Part shown: piece after piece, positions 36,906 to 43,906 of the stretch
Numbering within the stretch: the stretch's first letter is position 1
Layout of the letters: the number at the start of each line of letters is the position of its first letter
Assembly: GCF_963422335.1 (NCBI RefSeq)
Contig: NZ_OY729424.1
Location: 4,092,001 to 4,156,000, forward strand
Reading direction: 5' to 3'
Source of the DNA: an uncultured Roseateles sp.
GTDB taxonomy: Bacteria; Pseudomonadota; Gammaproteobacteria; Burkholderiales; Burkholderiaceae_C
Length of the DNA stretch: 64,000 bases
Notes under the pieces: model-generated
Told to the model about the DNA's origin: nothing
What the model saw: the letters and a program-made list of their open reading frames with translations, nothing else
Databases searched by the model: none
Program-made: the position numbers and the translations under genes

Positions 36906-37253
36906 TGCCTCGTTTGCCGCTGGGCCGTAGTGGCGCAGGTCAGCGGTGTTCGCCTCGAGCGTGCCTGGCTTTCGCTTCAGGTCGCCGATGTGCCGCCAGA
37001 GCGAACTGTTCATGGCTAGTGCGAGTTGTGTGCGGTTGAACATTTCGCAATCCCACGTGCTGTGGCCCTCGCGAGACAACCACCACAATGACAGTAAGGC
37101 CATACGGGGCGCATTCGTCTTTTTCCAGCGCCATACAGTTCGCTCGGACACACCCAGCGCCCGAGCGATGCGCGGTGTGTCACGTGCCGACAATCCGAGG
37201 TCTGACAGCAGATCCTCGAAGCTCCCTGTTCCGCTCGGTAGGCGGTTCAACAT
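36882..37253 (-). CDS. Phage 1 helix-turn-helix protein, partner of the repressor
   Basis: A 123-residue protein starting MLNRLPSGTG with a helix-turn-helix (DTPRIARALGVSERTVWRWKKTNAPRMALLSLWWLSREG). It is homologous to the phage 2 protein at 37461 (MLNRLPT..., VKRLAKALGTSQASVYRWIAKDQAPRPVMLSLFWLTRWG), which fixes the start at 37253 rather than further upstream through the dif site. In the circular phage its ATG overlaps the stop of the extended repressor gene (ATGTTGA), so the two would be one operon. Confidence 0.75.
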   Translation of the reverse strand: MLNRLPSGTGSFEDLLSDLGLSARDTPRIARALGVSERTVWRWKKTNAPRMALLSLWWLSREGHSTWDCEMFNRTQLALAMNSSLWRHIGDLKRKPGTLEANTADLRHYGPAANEASARRLPK

Positions 37254-37331
37254 GGCTTTAACTCTGCCGATTTCAGGAGGGCCAGGACGCGCAAAAAGCG
37301 GTGCAGAAGCCTGCCAATACGGCCACGCTGA

Positions 37332-37359
37332 AAGGTGGACAATGTATCTTATGTCAACT
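37332..37359. other. Central dif-like site between prophages 1 and 2
   Basis: AAGGTGGACAA (37332-37342), core TGTATC (37343-37348) and TTATGTCAACT (37349-37359). Both arms look functional here: the left arm comes from phage 1 and the right arm from phage 2. It closely resembles proteobacterial dif sites in the 11-6-11 layout and in the TTATGT right arm. Confidence 0.8.
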
Positions 37360-37460
37360 TCAGGATGCGATGGATCAAGCGCTTCCGCAGGATGCGTCTT
37401 CATAGGTATCTGATCCCGGCTTGCTTCCAAAGACTGCAGTTCGCATGACGAGAACTTGTC

Positions 37461-37847
37461 ATGCTCAACCGCCTACCCACCCCCGTGCAGTGCCCGTCGC
37501 TCGGACAGATTCTTGACGACCTCGGCCGCCCAACCGTCAAGCGCCTGGCAAAGGCGCTTGGAACCTCGCAGGCATCCGTCTATCGATGGATCGCAAAGGA
37601 CCAAGCACCCAGACCGGTGATGCTCTCCCTGTTCTGGCTGACGCGCTGGGGCATGAGTCTTGTTGATGCCGAGGCCGTCAACGATGCCCGGTTAAAAGCT
37701 CAAATAGCGCGATGCCTTCAAGATGAAAACGACAGGCTTAGGTTCGAGCTGGCCCGGGTTCTTTCAATTGGCGACTTCGGCGCAGCGAATGACCCGACGC
37801 TAGAAAGCCTGCGAGTGACCGCGAAGATTTTCACGATTCGGGTCTGA
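37461..37847 (+). CDS. Phage 2 helix-turn-helix protein, partner of the repressor
   Basis: A 128-residue protein with a helix-turn-helix (PTVKRLAKALGTSQASVYRWIAKDQ) and a C-terminal coiled stretch (LKAQIARCLQDENDRLRFELARVLS). It is the counterpart of the phage 1 gene at 36882. In the circular phage the repressor frame from 47028 would stop at TGA 37444-37446, 14 bases before this ATG, placing both in one operon. In the prophage it is cut off from the repressor promoter. Confidence 0.75.
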   Translation: MLNRLPTPVQCPSLGQILDDLGRPTVKRLAKALGTSQASVYRWIAKDQAPRPVMLSLFWLTRWGMSLVDAEAVNDARLKAQIARCLQDENDRLRFELARVLSIGDFGAANDPTLESLRVTAKIFTIRV

Positions 37848-37851
37848 GTTG

Positions 37852-37863
37852 TTCGCATGCGAA
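37852..37863. promoter_or_regulatory. Palindrome TTCGCATGCGAA, site 1
   Basis: Perfect 12-bp palindrome five bases after the helix-turn-helix gene stop and upstream of the parB gene. One of five exact copies in phage 2 (others at 39797 inside zot, 41043, 42140 and 45190), with near copies at 38383 (one mismatch, inside parB), 43907 and 46702 (one mismatch each) and 41442 (two mismatches). Confidence 0.7.
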
Positions 37864-38071
37864 ATATGCGATGCCTGCGGCCCGGGCTCTATGGCTTTGC
37901 CACCAAGCCCCGGGTACAGGTCTTGGCCCATCCGGGTAACGATCCCTATCGCGCCGCTTGCCACCTGTGAGGCGTTAACCCGGGCAAGCTGCACCGGTCG
38001 CGCCAGTCGCTGCGCTTGTCGGCCCTTGGCCTGTGTCACGCCCAGTGCTGTCGCTTGCCCTAGACAGCCTC

Positions 38072-38182
38072 AAAAGGCGGCCACCGCTGAATCCGCCGAA
38101 AACACCCCCATCGACCCCGTGCTTTGCGAGGGGCGCGATGGGGGTGTTTTTTATTCGGCGGATGCAGCGGCAGCCGCCTTTT
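38072..38182 (+). other. 111-base hairpin with built-in terminator, candidate packaging signal
   Basis: Left arm blocks AAAAGGCGGC, CCGCTG, ATCCGCCGAA, AACACCCCCATCG and CCCC pair in order with GGGG, CGATGGGGGTGTT, TTCGGCGGAT, CAGCGG and GCCGCCTTTT on the right, with only 1-4 base bulges and an 11-base loop. The inner stem followed by TTTT also looks like a terminator on the plus strand. Length and perfection exceed a normal terminator. Confidence 0.75.
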
Positions 38183-38285
38183 GTACGGTGCGCGAAGACC
38201 CCACCCCCCGCCCTCCCGAGGGAGGGAGCGAGGAAGCCTCTTCTGAAGGTATTGCCTTCAAAACCTAACCTCGGGAGATATTGAA

Positions 38286-39176
38286 ATGAATGCAGCCGTT
38301 ATGAAGACCGCCGCCGCCGCCCTTGATACTGCATGGGCGGTGCGCCTGATTCCGCTGTCCAGCATCGCCACGCGCGAGCAGGTTCGCACGCGAAACGGGT
38401 TTGACAAGGCCAGTATTTCGGAGCTGGCCGAATCAATCAAGACCTATGGCGTTTTGCAACCCATCGTGTTGCAGCGCGATCCGGAGCAGGATGCCGGATA
38501 CGTGGTGCTCTATGGCCATCGCCGCTTCGCCGCCGCCCAGGTCGCCCAGCTGGATGCAATCCCGGCCATCGTCAGCGACTCGGACCCGGCCGGCCTGACC
38601 GAATTGCAATTGACCGAGAACCTGCAGCGCGAGAACCTCAACCTGGCCGACACGGCAGACGCGGTGCGCAAGCTGGCCGACCTCTACGGCAAGCCGGCCG
38701 AGATCGCCAAGCGCGTCAACAAGTCCCCGGCTTGGGTTTCCAAGCATCTGATGCTGACTTCGCCGAAGTTCGATGCTCGAGTGCGCACGCTGCTGGACAG
38801 TGGCGCGACGGAAGACGTTGAGTTGCTGAACACGCTGAATCAGATCGCCAAGCACAAGGAGGCCGAGCCGGTGCTACGCCGCTTACTTGACGATGTAGCC
38901 AACAACCGCGCCGGCCGTCAGAAGGTGCGCGATGCGCTGGACCAGATCAAGGCGGCCAAGCCTGGCCAAGAGTCTGCAGGCAGCCAGGATGAACCGGAGT
39001 CCAGCGAAGGCGGCGAGCCTGGCGACGAAAACGAGGACGCCGGCAGCAAGGACCACTCCGAATTATTCGGCCGTATCGAACTGACCGTAGACAACGACAC
39101 GTTCGCCAAGTATCAGGCACTGGGCGGTGCCGAGTGGTTCCTGTCCGCGATCGCCGCCGCCAGCGTCAAGGAGTGA
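38286..39176 (+). CDS. Phage 2 ParB/KorB-like DNA-binding protein
   Basis: A 296-residue protein. Residues about 17-110 are a ParB N-terminal domain (PLSSIATREQVRTRNGFDKASISELAESIKTYGVLQPIVL, YVVLYGHRRFAAAQ, LTENLQRENL), followed by a helix-turn-helix (AEIAKRVNKSPAWVSKHLMLTS, about 135-160) and an acidic linker (EPESSEGGEPGDENEDAGSKDHSE). The C-terminus is short and unlike chromosomal ParB, closer to KorB-type plasmid regulators. A good ribosome site (CGGGAG) precedes the ATG. It is followed 6 bases later by zot. A ParB family gene is unusual in an inovirus; a role as regulator or partition protein is inferred. Confidence 0.8.
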   Translation: MNAAVMKTAAAALDTAWAVRLIPLSSIATREQVRTRNGFDKASISELAESIKTYGVLQPIVLQRDPEQDAGYVVLYGHRRFAAAQVAQLDAIPAIVSDSDPAGLTELQLTENLQRENLNLADTADAVRKLADLYGKPAEIAKRVNKSPAWVSKHLMLTSPKFDARVRTLLDSGATEDVELLNTLNQIAKHKEAEPVLRRLLDDVANNRAGRQKVRDALDQIKAAKPGQESAGSQDEPESSEGGEPGDENEDAGSKDHSELFGRIELTVDNDTFAKYQALGGAEWFLSAIAAASVKE

Positions 39177-39182
39177 CGCGCC

Positions 39183-40238
39183 ATGCCCATCACCCTAGTG
39201 ACGGGTCTGCCGGGGCACGGCAAGACCCTGTACACCTTGGCCCGGTGGAAGGACGAGGCCGCCAAAGACAAGCGGCCCGTGTTTCACAACGGCATCAAGG
39301 AATTGAAGCTTCCCGGGTGGCAGGTCTGGGACCCGAAGGACTGGGAGAACTTGCCCAGCGGCGCAATCATGGTCATCGACGAAGCGCAATTCGTGTTCCC
39401 GATCCGGGGGCGCGGACAGCCTGAGTCATGGATTGAACGCCTGGCAGTACATCGGCACTTGGGCCTGGACTTCGTCCTGATCACCCAGGAGCCGATGAAC
39501 ATGGATAGCTTCGTCCGCCGTCTGGTCGACCGGCACTTCCATATCGTGCGCAAGTTCGGCACGCACTGGGCGACGATTCACGAGTTTGTGAACGGGGTAC
39601 GTGAGAACGTCGCGAAGAATCGCAAGGGCTCGATTCGGCATGAGTGGCGGTTTCCCAAGGCGCTGTTTGGCCTCTACAACAGCGCCGAGCAGCACACGGC
39701 CAAGGTACGCATACCTTGGCGGGTCTGGCTGTTGCTGGCGTGCCCTGTGGTGTTCGGGGTGGCGGCCTGGATGGCCTGGAAGGGCACGCACCCGGATTCG
39801 CATGCGAAATACGAAGACCAGGCGCAAGGTCAAGCGTCAGGACGGCCAGGGCCGCAGACGGCCCCGGCACCCGTGCAAAAGACCCTGACGCCACTCCAGT
39901 ACGCGGAGCAGTTTCAACCGCGCGTAGAGGGCTTGCCGCATACCGCGCCAGTCTATGACGAGGTAACGAAGCCGACACAGGCGCCCTACCCTGCAGCCTG
40001 CATTGCCAGCAAGGTCAAATGCGGGTGCTACAGCCAGCAGGGCACAAAGCTGGAGACGCCTGAGTCGCTATGCCGGCAGATCGCGGATGGAGGGTTCTTT
40101 GTGGCCTGGAATCAGACGGTCGCCCAGGCGGTGCCGTATCAGCAGCAGGGGCCGGGGACACAGGCACAACAACCGGAATCCAGCATCATCAGTTTTGGGG
40201 GTGATCCAAAAGCACATGTAGTCAAGTCGCAGCGATGA
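39183..40238 (+). CDS. zot: Phage 2 Zot/gene I assembly ATPase
   Basis: A 351-residue Zot protein: Walker A GLPGHGKT at residues 7-14, Walker B IMVIDEAQ, membrane segment near residue 180-198 (VWLLLACPVVFGVAAWMAW) and C-terminus ending in ISFGGDPKAHVVKSQR. It is on the plus strand directly after the ParB-like gene, facing the structural genes, whereas in phage 1 zot ends the structural operon. An exact TTCGCATGCGAA lies inside it at 39797-39808. Confidence 0.92.
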   Translation: MPITLVTGLPGHGKTLYTLARWKDEAAKDKRPVFHNGIKELKLPGWQVWDPKDWENLPSGAIMVIDEAQFVFPIRGRGQPESWIERLAVHRHLGLDFVLITQEPMNMDSFVRRLVDRHFHIVRKFGTHWATIHEFVNGVRENVAKNRKGSIRHEWRFPKALFGLYNSAEQHTAKVRIPWRVWLLLACPVVFGVAAWMAWKGTHPDSHAKYEDQAQGQASGRPGPQTAPAPVQKTLTPLQYAEQFQPRVEGLPHTAPVYDEVTKPTQAPYPAACIASKVKCGCYSQQGTKLETPESLCRQIADGGFFVAWNQTVAQAVPYQQQGPGTQAQQPESSIISFGGDPKAHVVKSQR

Positions 40239-40279
40239 TCAGCCAGCGCCGACGATTGACCGGTATCTGATGCTATCGA

Positions 40280-40324
40280 GTAAGGGGTTATCCGACAGGC
40301 GCGTCGCCAAGTTCCTGATACGCT
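40280..40324. repeat. Repeat R1, copy 1 (after intact zot)
   Basis: A 45-base element starting GTAAGGGGTTATCCGACAGG that recurs at 41714-41758 with eight or nine mismatches. It lies just after the zot gene and before cargo genes. Between it and the gene at 40481 is an inverted repeat GAGCGCT/AGCGCTC (40417-40423, 40444-40450). Confidence 0.7.
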
Positions 40325-40480
40325 GGAACTTCATTGAAGCGTGCCAAGCGCGATGCACATCCGTCAGCGACGTGGCGCACAAAATTTGCACACTACATAG
40401 TTCGGCACCTCTAAATGAGCGCTGGAGGTAGCCTTGAAATCAAAGCGCTCTGAGTTCACAAGGTATCGGGAGAAAACACT

Positions 40481-40759
40481 ATGGTTGCGCCAATCGTCGG
40501 AAAGAATCTCGGCAAACTTTTCCGGAACATTCAGAACATTGAATGGCTTGCTGTTCAAGCCGCCGAGACCGCTGTAAGTCAAGTTTTCCTATCCCCGATC
40601 GGGCACAAGGTTCACGCGTACTTACACGTTCACATTTTTCACGGCGACCAACAGATCGGATCTGTATACCAAGCTCCGGATGGTCATTTCTACGTCAAAA
40701 CCACTCAAGGTGAGCGATTTTGGCTGAATCAGGATCAACTCACTTGGCACAACGCTTGA
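40481..40759 (+). CDS. Phage 2 cargo protein A, unknown
   Basis: A 92-residue protein (MVAPIVGKNLGKLFRNIQNIEW...), with a hydrophobic middle and a predicted beta-rich C-terminal part (HVHIFHGDQQIGSVYQAPDGHFYVKTTQGERFWLNQDQLTW). A GGGAG site lies 9 nt before the ATG. Base composition is visibly AT-richer than the phage structural genes, a sign of separate origin. No family recognised. Confidence 0.65.
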   Translation: MVAPIVGKNLGKLFRNIQNIEWLAVQAAETAVSQVFLSPIGHKVHAYLHVHIFHGDQQIGSVYQAPDGHFYVKTTQGERFWLNQDQLTWHNA

Positions 40760-40769
40760 GAGTAGAGCG

Positions 40770-40955
40770 ATGAGTGATTCAGACAAACAAAAAAGCGGCT
40801 TCTTTGATGCGATTCGAGAAGGGTACAAGGAACAAGACGACAAACTTGCTACGGATCAGCGCACCACGCAACAAAAAATCTTGGAGGGTGCGGCTGTAGG
40901 CGCTACGGAATCTCTGTTCCATCCGTTTCGATGGTTGCGGTCACTGCTCAAGTAG
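40770..40955 (+). CDS. Phage 2 cargo protein B, unknown
   Basis: A 61-residue charged protein (MSDSDKQKSGFFDAIREGYKEQDD...) 10 bases after cargo A, with a GAGAGTAGAGCG region before the ATG. It ends FHPFRWLRSLLK, a possible amphipathic tail. It is probably co-expressed with cargo A. Unknown function; AT-rich. Confidence 0.6.
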   Translation: MSDSDKQKSGFFDAIREGYKEQDDKLATDQRTTQQKILEGAAVGATESLFHPFRWLRSLLK

Positions 40956-41042
40956 CGTGCCGCTGAGGGTTCTGGCAAATTGTTCGAGCCAATGCCCTCA
41001 GCGAATCACGGAATCCTGGTACCTGGCCAGCAAGCACCGAAT

Positions 41043-41140
41043 TTCGCATGCGAACCGCCTAGCCCTACTTCTGGGCCATTTTTTTTATCGAGCCACCAAT
41101 AAGAGCCCATCGAGAGCCAGCCGCGCGGCCAGCGACGAGG
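41043..41140 (-). repeat. Junction repeat copy A: palindrome plus degenerate gene VI 3' end
   Basis: Exact TTCGCATGCGAA (41043-41054) followed after 10 bases by a decayed copy of the end of the gene VI-like gene; on the minus strand it still reads GGSIKKMAQK-stop from 41065, but a one-base shift breaks the frame just upstream. Copies B and C are better preserved. Confidence 0.7.
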
Positions 41141-41204
41141 CTGGTACCACAAAGGGCTACCCTCGTGCCAAAATCGATAAACATCGCGATATATGGAGAT
41201 AATT

Positions 41205-41438
41205 ATGCCGAAAATGACATTAAAAGATGGGGTGCTAACAGCTGAAGTATATGTTCAAGTCACCAGAGATTATGTCTGTTCATGCGGTCAAAATATAACC
41301 GTAACATTGGACTGGCCCGAGGGACTCACCGTGAACGGTCCAGTTAATATCAATAAAAACTGTCCCGCATGTAATGAGGCCATCGTTATTCCTGCCGGCA
41401 AGCATTACATTGAAAATTACAAGCTTCTCACGAAATAG
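41205..41438 (+). CDS. Phage 2 cargo protein C, small zinc-ribbon-like protein
   Basis: A 77-residue protein starting MPKMTLKDGVLTAEVYVQV with two CxxC-like pairs (VCSCGQN and NCPACNE), a likely zinc ribbon. GGAG lies 7 nt before the ATG at 41205, so this start is preferred to 41193. It is AT-rich and sits between junction repeats A and B. Function unknown. Confidence 0.65.
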   Translation: MPKMTLKDGVLTAEVYVQVTRDYVCSCGQNITVTLDWPEGLTVNGPVNINKNCPACNEAIVIPAGKHYIENYKLLTK

Positions 41439-41441
41439 AAT

Positions 41442-41597
41442 ACCGCATGCGAAACGCCCGCCCCCTTACTCCCAGGCAGGGCCCTACTTCTGCACCATCC
41501 TCTTGATTGAGCCGCCGGTGAGCCCATCCAGCGTCAGCCGCGCAGCCAGGGCCGAGAACAGCACCGCCGCAAAGCTTCCCAGATTCAGCGTTGACAT
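41442..41597 (-). pseudogene. Junction repeat copy B: palindrome variant plus truncated gene VI copy
   Basis: ACCGCATGCGAA (41442-41453, two mismatches) then the last 37 codons of the gene VI-like protein on the minus strand (41484-41597). 35 of the 37 residues match the intact copy ending at 42181 (it reads MSTLNLGSF where the intact copy has MSTLKLGSF). Upstream of codon 1 of this fragment the similarity stops, so it is a remnant and not a gene. Confidence 0.8.
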
Positions 41598-41621
41598 GAA
41601 CAGCAACCGGGGGCTGGGCTG

Positions 41622-41672
41622 ACCAGCTTTGGCGGCGATCCTCGGGCGCACATCGCCAAAGGGAATCAGTAG
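41622..41672 (+). pseudogene. Remnant of a zot 3' end
   Basis: Seventeen codons read TSFGGDPRAHIAKGNQ-stop, matching the end of the two intact Zot proteins (SFGGDPKAHVV and SLGGDPRAHIRQ). It immediately follows the truncated gene VI copy B, so it marks an old zot/gene VI junction from another phage copy. Confidence 0.75.
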
Positions 41673-41713
41673 GCTGGCAACCTGACTGTTTGCTTGGATT
41701 GGCGGTGCGTTCG

Positions 41714-41758
41714 GTAGGGTGTTATCCGGCAGTCGCGGCGCCAAGTCCCTGTTACGCT
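41714..41758. repeat. Repeat R1, copy 2 (after zot remnant)
   Basis: GTAGGGTGTTATCCGGCAGT... matches R1 copy 1 over 45 bases. As in copy 1, it comes shortly after a zot 3' end and before a cargo gene, so the unit zot end - R1 - cargo - palindrome - gene VI end is repeated. Confidence 0.7.
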
Positions 41759-41783
41759 TGCATTTAAACGAACGGAGCTTGCC

Positions 41784-42116
41784 ATGGGTATCCTTATGAC
41801 TCCCAATCAGCGGCGCGGATATCTCATTGCGCGAGAATTCGTTTTGGCCCAGTTTTTTGCTTGGTTCGCGTTGCTGGTCGGCTCAATTGCCTATTTCAGT
41901 CAAGATTCTTATAGGCGCGAGCTCGCTGTATTTCCATTGGCAAGTTTAATAGCGCTTTTGGTAACTTATCTGCCATTTCTCTACATTCGTGCCTTCATAT
42001 CGGCTTGGCGCATATGGCGCGGAAGCGAACCACCACCTGAAGTCACACTTGAGGAACAGAAATCTCAGGTCGAAGCCGCACAAGCGGCGGTAAAAGGAAT
42101 CATGGGCGGTGGCTAG
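41784..42116 (+). CDS. Phage 2 cargo protein D, two-helix membrane protein
   Basis: A 110-residue protein with two membrane helices (about residues 22-40, FFAWFALLVGSIAYF, and 50-70, FPLASLIALLVTYLPFLYI) and a soluble, coiled tail (EVTLEEQKSQVEAAQAAVKGIM). A GGAGC site precedes ATG 41784. AT-richer than the structural genes. A small membrane protein in a prophage cargo slot could act in superinfection exclusion, but this is a guess from position. Confidence 0.65.
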   Translation: MGILMTPNQRRGYLIAREFVLAQFFAWFALLVGSIAYFSQDSYRRELAVFPLASLIALLVTYLPFLYIRAFISAWRIWRGSEPPPEVTLEEQKSQVEAAQAAVKGIMGGG

Positions 42117-42139
42117 CTACTGTTCTGCAAGCTCTGAAT

Positions 42140-42151
42140 TTCGCATGCGAA
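42140..42151. promoter_or_regulatory. Palindrome TTCGCATGCGAA, junction copy C
   Basis: Exact palindrome 29 bases past the stop of the intact gene VI-like gene, in the same relation as in copies A and B. Confidence 0.7.
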
Positions 42152-42180
42152 ACGCCTGGCCTTTGTTCCTCCGCATGACT

Positions 42181-42480
42181 CTACTTCTGCACCATCCTCT
42201 TGATTGAACCTCCGGTGAGGCCATCAAGCGCCAGGCGCGCAGCCAGCGCGGAGAACAGCACCGCCGCAAAGCTTCCCAGCTTCAGCGTTGACATGATTTG
42301 CATGGTCTGAGGCGGCAGGCCCGCAAAGCTGGCATTGATCATCAGCTTGATCCACTCCAGCGAGAAATCGACCCCGGTGTAGACGACGTAGCCGATACCC
42401 AGGCTGATCAACACCTTTCCGACCAGCGTTCCCGCCGCCGATACCAGGCCGCCCAACAGTGCTGCGATAAACAAAGGCAT
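42181..42480 (-). CDS. Phage 2 gene VI-like minor coat protein (DUF2523)
   Basis: A 99-residue hydrophobic protein (MPLFIAALLGGLVSAAGTLVGKVLISLGIGYVV ... LGSFAAVLFSALAARL) ending GGSIKRMVQK. It follows the adsorption gene by 2 nt on the minus strand, as gene VI follows gene III. Its last 37 codons are duplicated upstream on the map at 41484-41597 and, decayed, at 41065-41140. Confidence 0.8.
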   Translation of the reverse strand: MPLFIAALLGGLVSAAGTLVGKVLISLGIGYVVYTGVDFSLEWIKLMINASFAGLPPQTMQIMSTLKLGSFAAVLFSALAARLALDGLTGGSIKRMVQK

Positions 42481-42482
42481 GG

Positions 42483-43829
42483 CTATTTCCTAAAGACGAT
42501 GAAGGCCGCGAACAGGTACGACAGGCCTGTGATGATTTGCCCGAGGATGGTCAGCACCCCGCACATGTTCGAGAACGGCAGCGTGACCGACGCCGCCCCC
42601 ATCGCAATCGACATATCAGCCGGGCAGCCGCCCGACCCGCCAAAGATCGGCGTCGAATTCAGCCGAGCGCTCAAGTCCATAGACATCACATCGGGCGCAG
42701 CGCCCGGGTGCCCTGCCGGCCTGGCCTCGCCACTGGCCGCCGCAACGCCCGCCTCGCTGAGTGGTGTCTTCGTGTCGAACAGCTCGCAATTGCGCTTGTA
42801 GACCTCTTGCGCCACAGCGCACTGGACCGGGTCGCCGTCGCACGTGGTGGCTGCACAGGCGCCGCCGAACGATCCCCGCTTGCAGATCGGCGCGTCCGGG
42901 TTCTCCTTGCAGAACGACAGCTGTTCCTTGGTGTCGCTCTTGGTGCCCACGACCGCCCCGGAGGCGTCGCGGTACGTTGTCGTCGTCGTGCAATCGCTTT
43001 GGGTGCACTTGGTTTCCTTGGACGCCGACACCGCGCCGGGAACGCCGTCGATAGGGGCAGGCGTTGAACCAGTCGGCGCGCTGGCCGATTGCGACGGCCC
43101 GGGAATCGTGGTGTCTTTGCAGGCCACGCAGACCGAAGTCCCGTTCACCGTGCCCGGGCACATGTTCGCCCCGCAAGGCGTAGGCGCATCGCCCTTTGAG
43201 GTTGTTCCCGTCGCCACACCGTTGGCAACGTCACCGCCACACTGCCCGCCTGTGTACTTCAGCGGCCAGGTCGCCCAAAGCGTGCCGTCTGCAGCACCCT
43301 TGACGCTGGCCGGGTTCGCCACGCAGCCATTCACGCACATCGGGCCGACATTGGCGACTTTCTGATCGGGTGTCGTGATGGGGTTGAAGCTGCCAGGCGA
43401 TGGACAGATATAGGGCTGACATTTGCCGCCTGTGCCCGGTGCCGTGCCCAAGCTGCACTCACAACGGGTGCTTGATCCCGCCACCGGTGCCGACCCGCTT
43501 GGGCAGGCAATGACGCGAGCCGCACCCGCAGACACAGTCTGCCGACCCTGCGCCGTGGACACGTCGACGGAGCACTGCACCGAATTGTCCGATGGCCCAT
43601 AGCCGCCGCAGACCGGTGCGCCGACGCTGATCGGCTGATAGTACGGACTGGCGTATTGCGATTGCCCTTTGGCTGTGAGCGCAGAGCCACAGGCTTCGAG
43701 AGGTGAGGCGCCGCCACCGCCGAGACTGCAATTCCATGACGACGCCTTGCCGACTTCGCCATAAGCCCAGACCGACGATGCAGCGGCCCACACGAGAACT
43801 GCAAAGATCAATCGCGCAAGACGATCCAT
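42483..43829 (-). CDS. Phage 2 adsorption (pIII-like) protein
   Basis: A 448-residue protein with signal peptide MDRLARLIFAVLVWAAASSVWA, a long Cys- and Gly-rich extracellular part (many Cys pairs such as CECSLGTAPGTGGKCQPYICP), a Ser/Thr/Pro linker (SQSASAPTGSTPAPIDG) and a C-terminal membrane helix (LTILGQIITGLSYLFAAFIVF). The start lies 22 nt inside the mini-protein gene, next to a GGGGGGG ribosome site. The Cys-rich region differs fully from phage 1, so the two phages probably use different receptors. Confidence 0.8.
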   Translation of the reverse strand: MDRLARLIFAVLVWAAASSVWAYGEVGKASSWNCSLGGGGASPLEACGSALTAKGQSQYASPYYQPISVGAPVCGGYGPSDNSVQCSVDVSTAQGRQTVSAGAARVIACPSGSAPVAGSSTRCECSLGTAPGTGGKCQPYICPSPGSFNPITTPDQKVANVGPMCVNGCVANPASVKGAADGTLWATWPLKYTGGQCGGDVANGVATGTTSKGDAPTPCGANMCPGTVNGTSVCVACKDTTIPGPSQSASAPTGSTPAPIDGVPGAVSASKETKCTQSDCTTTTTYRDASGAVVGTKSDTKEQLSFCKENPDAPICKRGSFGGACAATTCDGDPVQCAVAQEVYKRNCELFDTKTPLSEAGVAAASGEARPAGHPGAAPDVMSMDLSARLNSTPIFGGSGGCPADMSIAMGAASVTLPFSNMCGVLTILGQIITGLSYLFAAFIVFRK

Positions 43830-43867
43830 AGCCCCCCCAGGATCGCAATCACCACATAGACACCCAT
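43808..43867 (-). CDS. Phage 2 19-residue membrane mini-protein
   Basis: ATG at 43867 has GGGAG 9 nt upstream and gives MGVYVVIAILGGLWIVLRD. It is one short hydrophobic helix with a charged end, alike to the phage 1 mini-protein (shared A-I-L-G-x-x-W and final D). It overlaps the adsorption gene start by 22 nt, exactly as in phage 1. Probably a small tip or assembly protein. Confidence 0.65.
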   Translation of the reverse strand: MGVYVVIAILGGLWIVLRD

Positions 43868-43906
43868 TTGCTGTGCTCCCTTTGCAATGCTCCGCGCCGC
43901 TTGGAA

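Larger units (their letters stand above)
31191..37348 (+). mobile_element. Filamentous phage (inovirus) prophage 1
   Basis: About 6.2 kb between two copies of the Xer-type core TGTATC (31191-31196 and 37343-37348). Gene order from the left: repressor (minus), ssDNA-binding protein, small gene, rolling-circle Rep, major coat, minor coat, mini-protein, adsorption protein, DUF2523 gene VI-like, Zot, small membrane protein, helix-turn-helix gene (minus). This is a complete inovirus set. No integrase gene is present, which fits use of host XerC/XerD. Confidence 0.9.
37848..38285. other. 438-base non-coding region of phage 2, likely origin/packaging region
   Basis: No convincing gene is seen. It holds the palindrome TTCGCATGCGAA (37852-37863), an imperfect hairpin near 37881-37913 (CCCGGGCT with AGCCCCGGG), the long hairpin at 38072-38182, a CCCTCC/GGAGGG hairpin (38211-38226) and GAAGG/CCTTC (38245-38259) before parB. 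Clusters of hairpins are typical of single-strand origins and packaging signals of filamentous phages. Confidence 0.6.

Noticed and set aside
37849..38268. 139-codon plus-strand frame over the hairpin region
   Set aside because: It covers the palindrome and the long hairpin, has no ribosome site, and its translation looks like translated structural DNA.
41484..41744. 86-codon minus-strand frame as a gene
   Set aside because: Its C-terminal 37 codons are a gene VI remnant and the N-terminal part is antisense to the zot remnant and R1, so it is a composite of debris.
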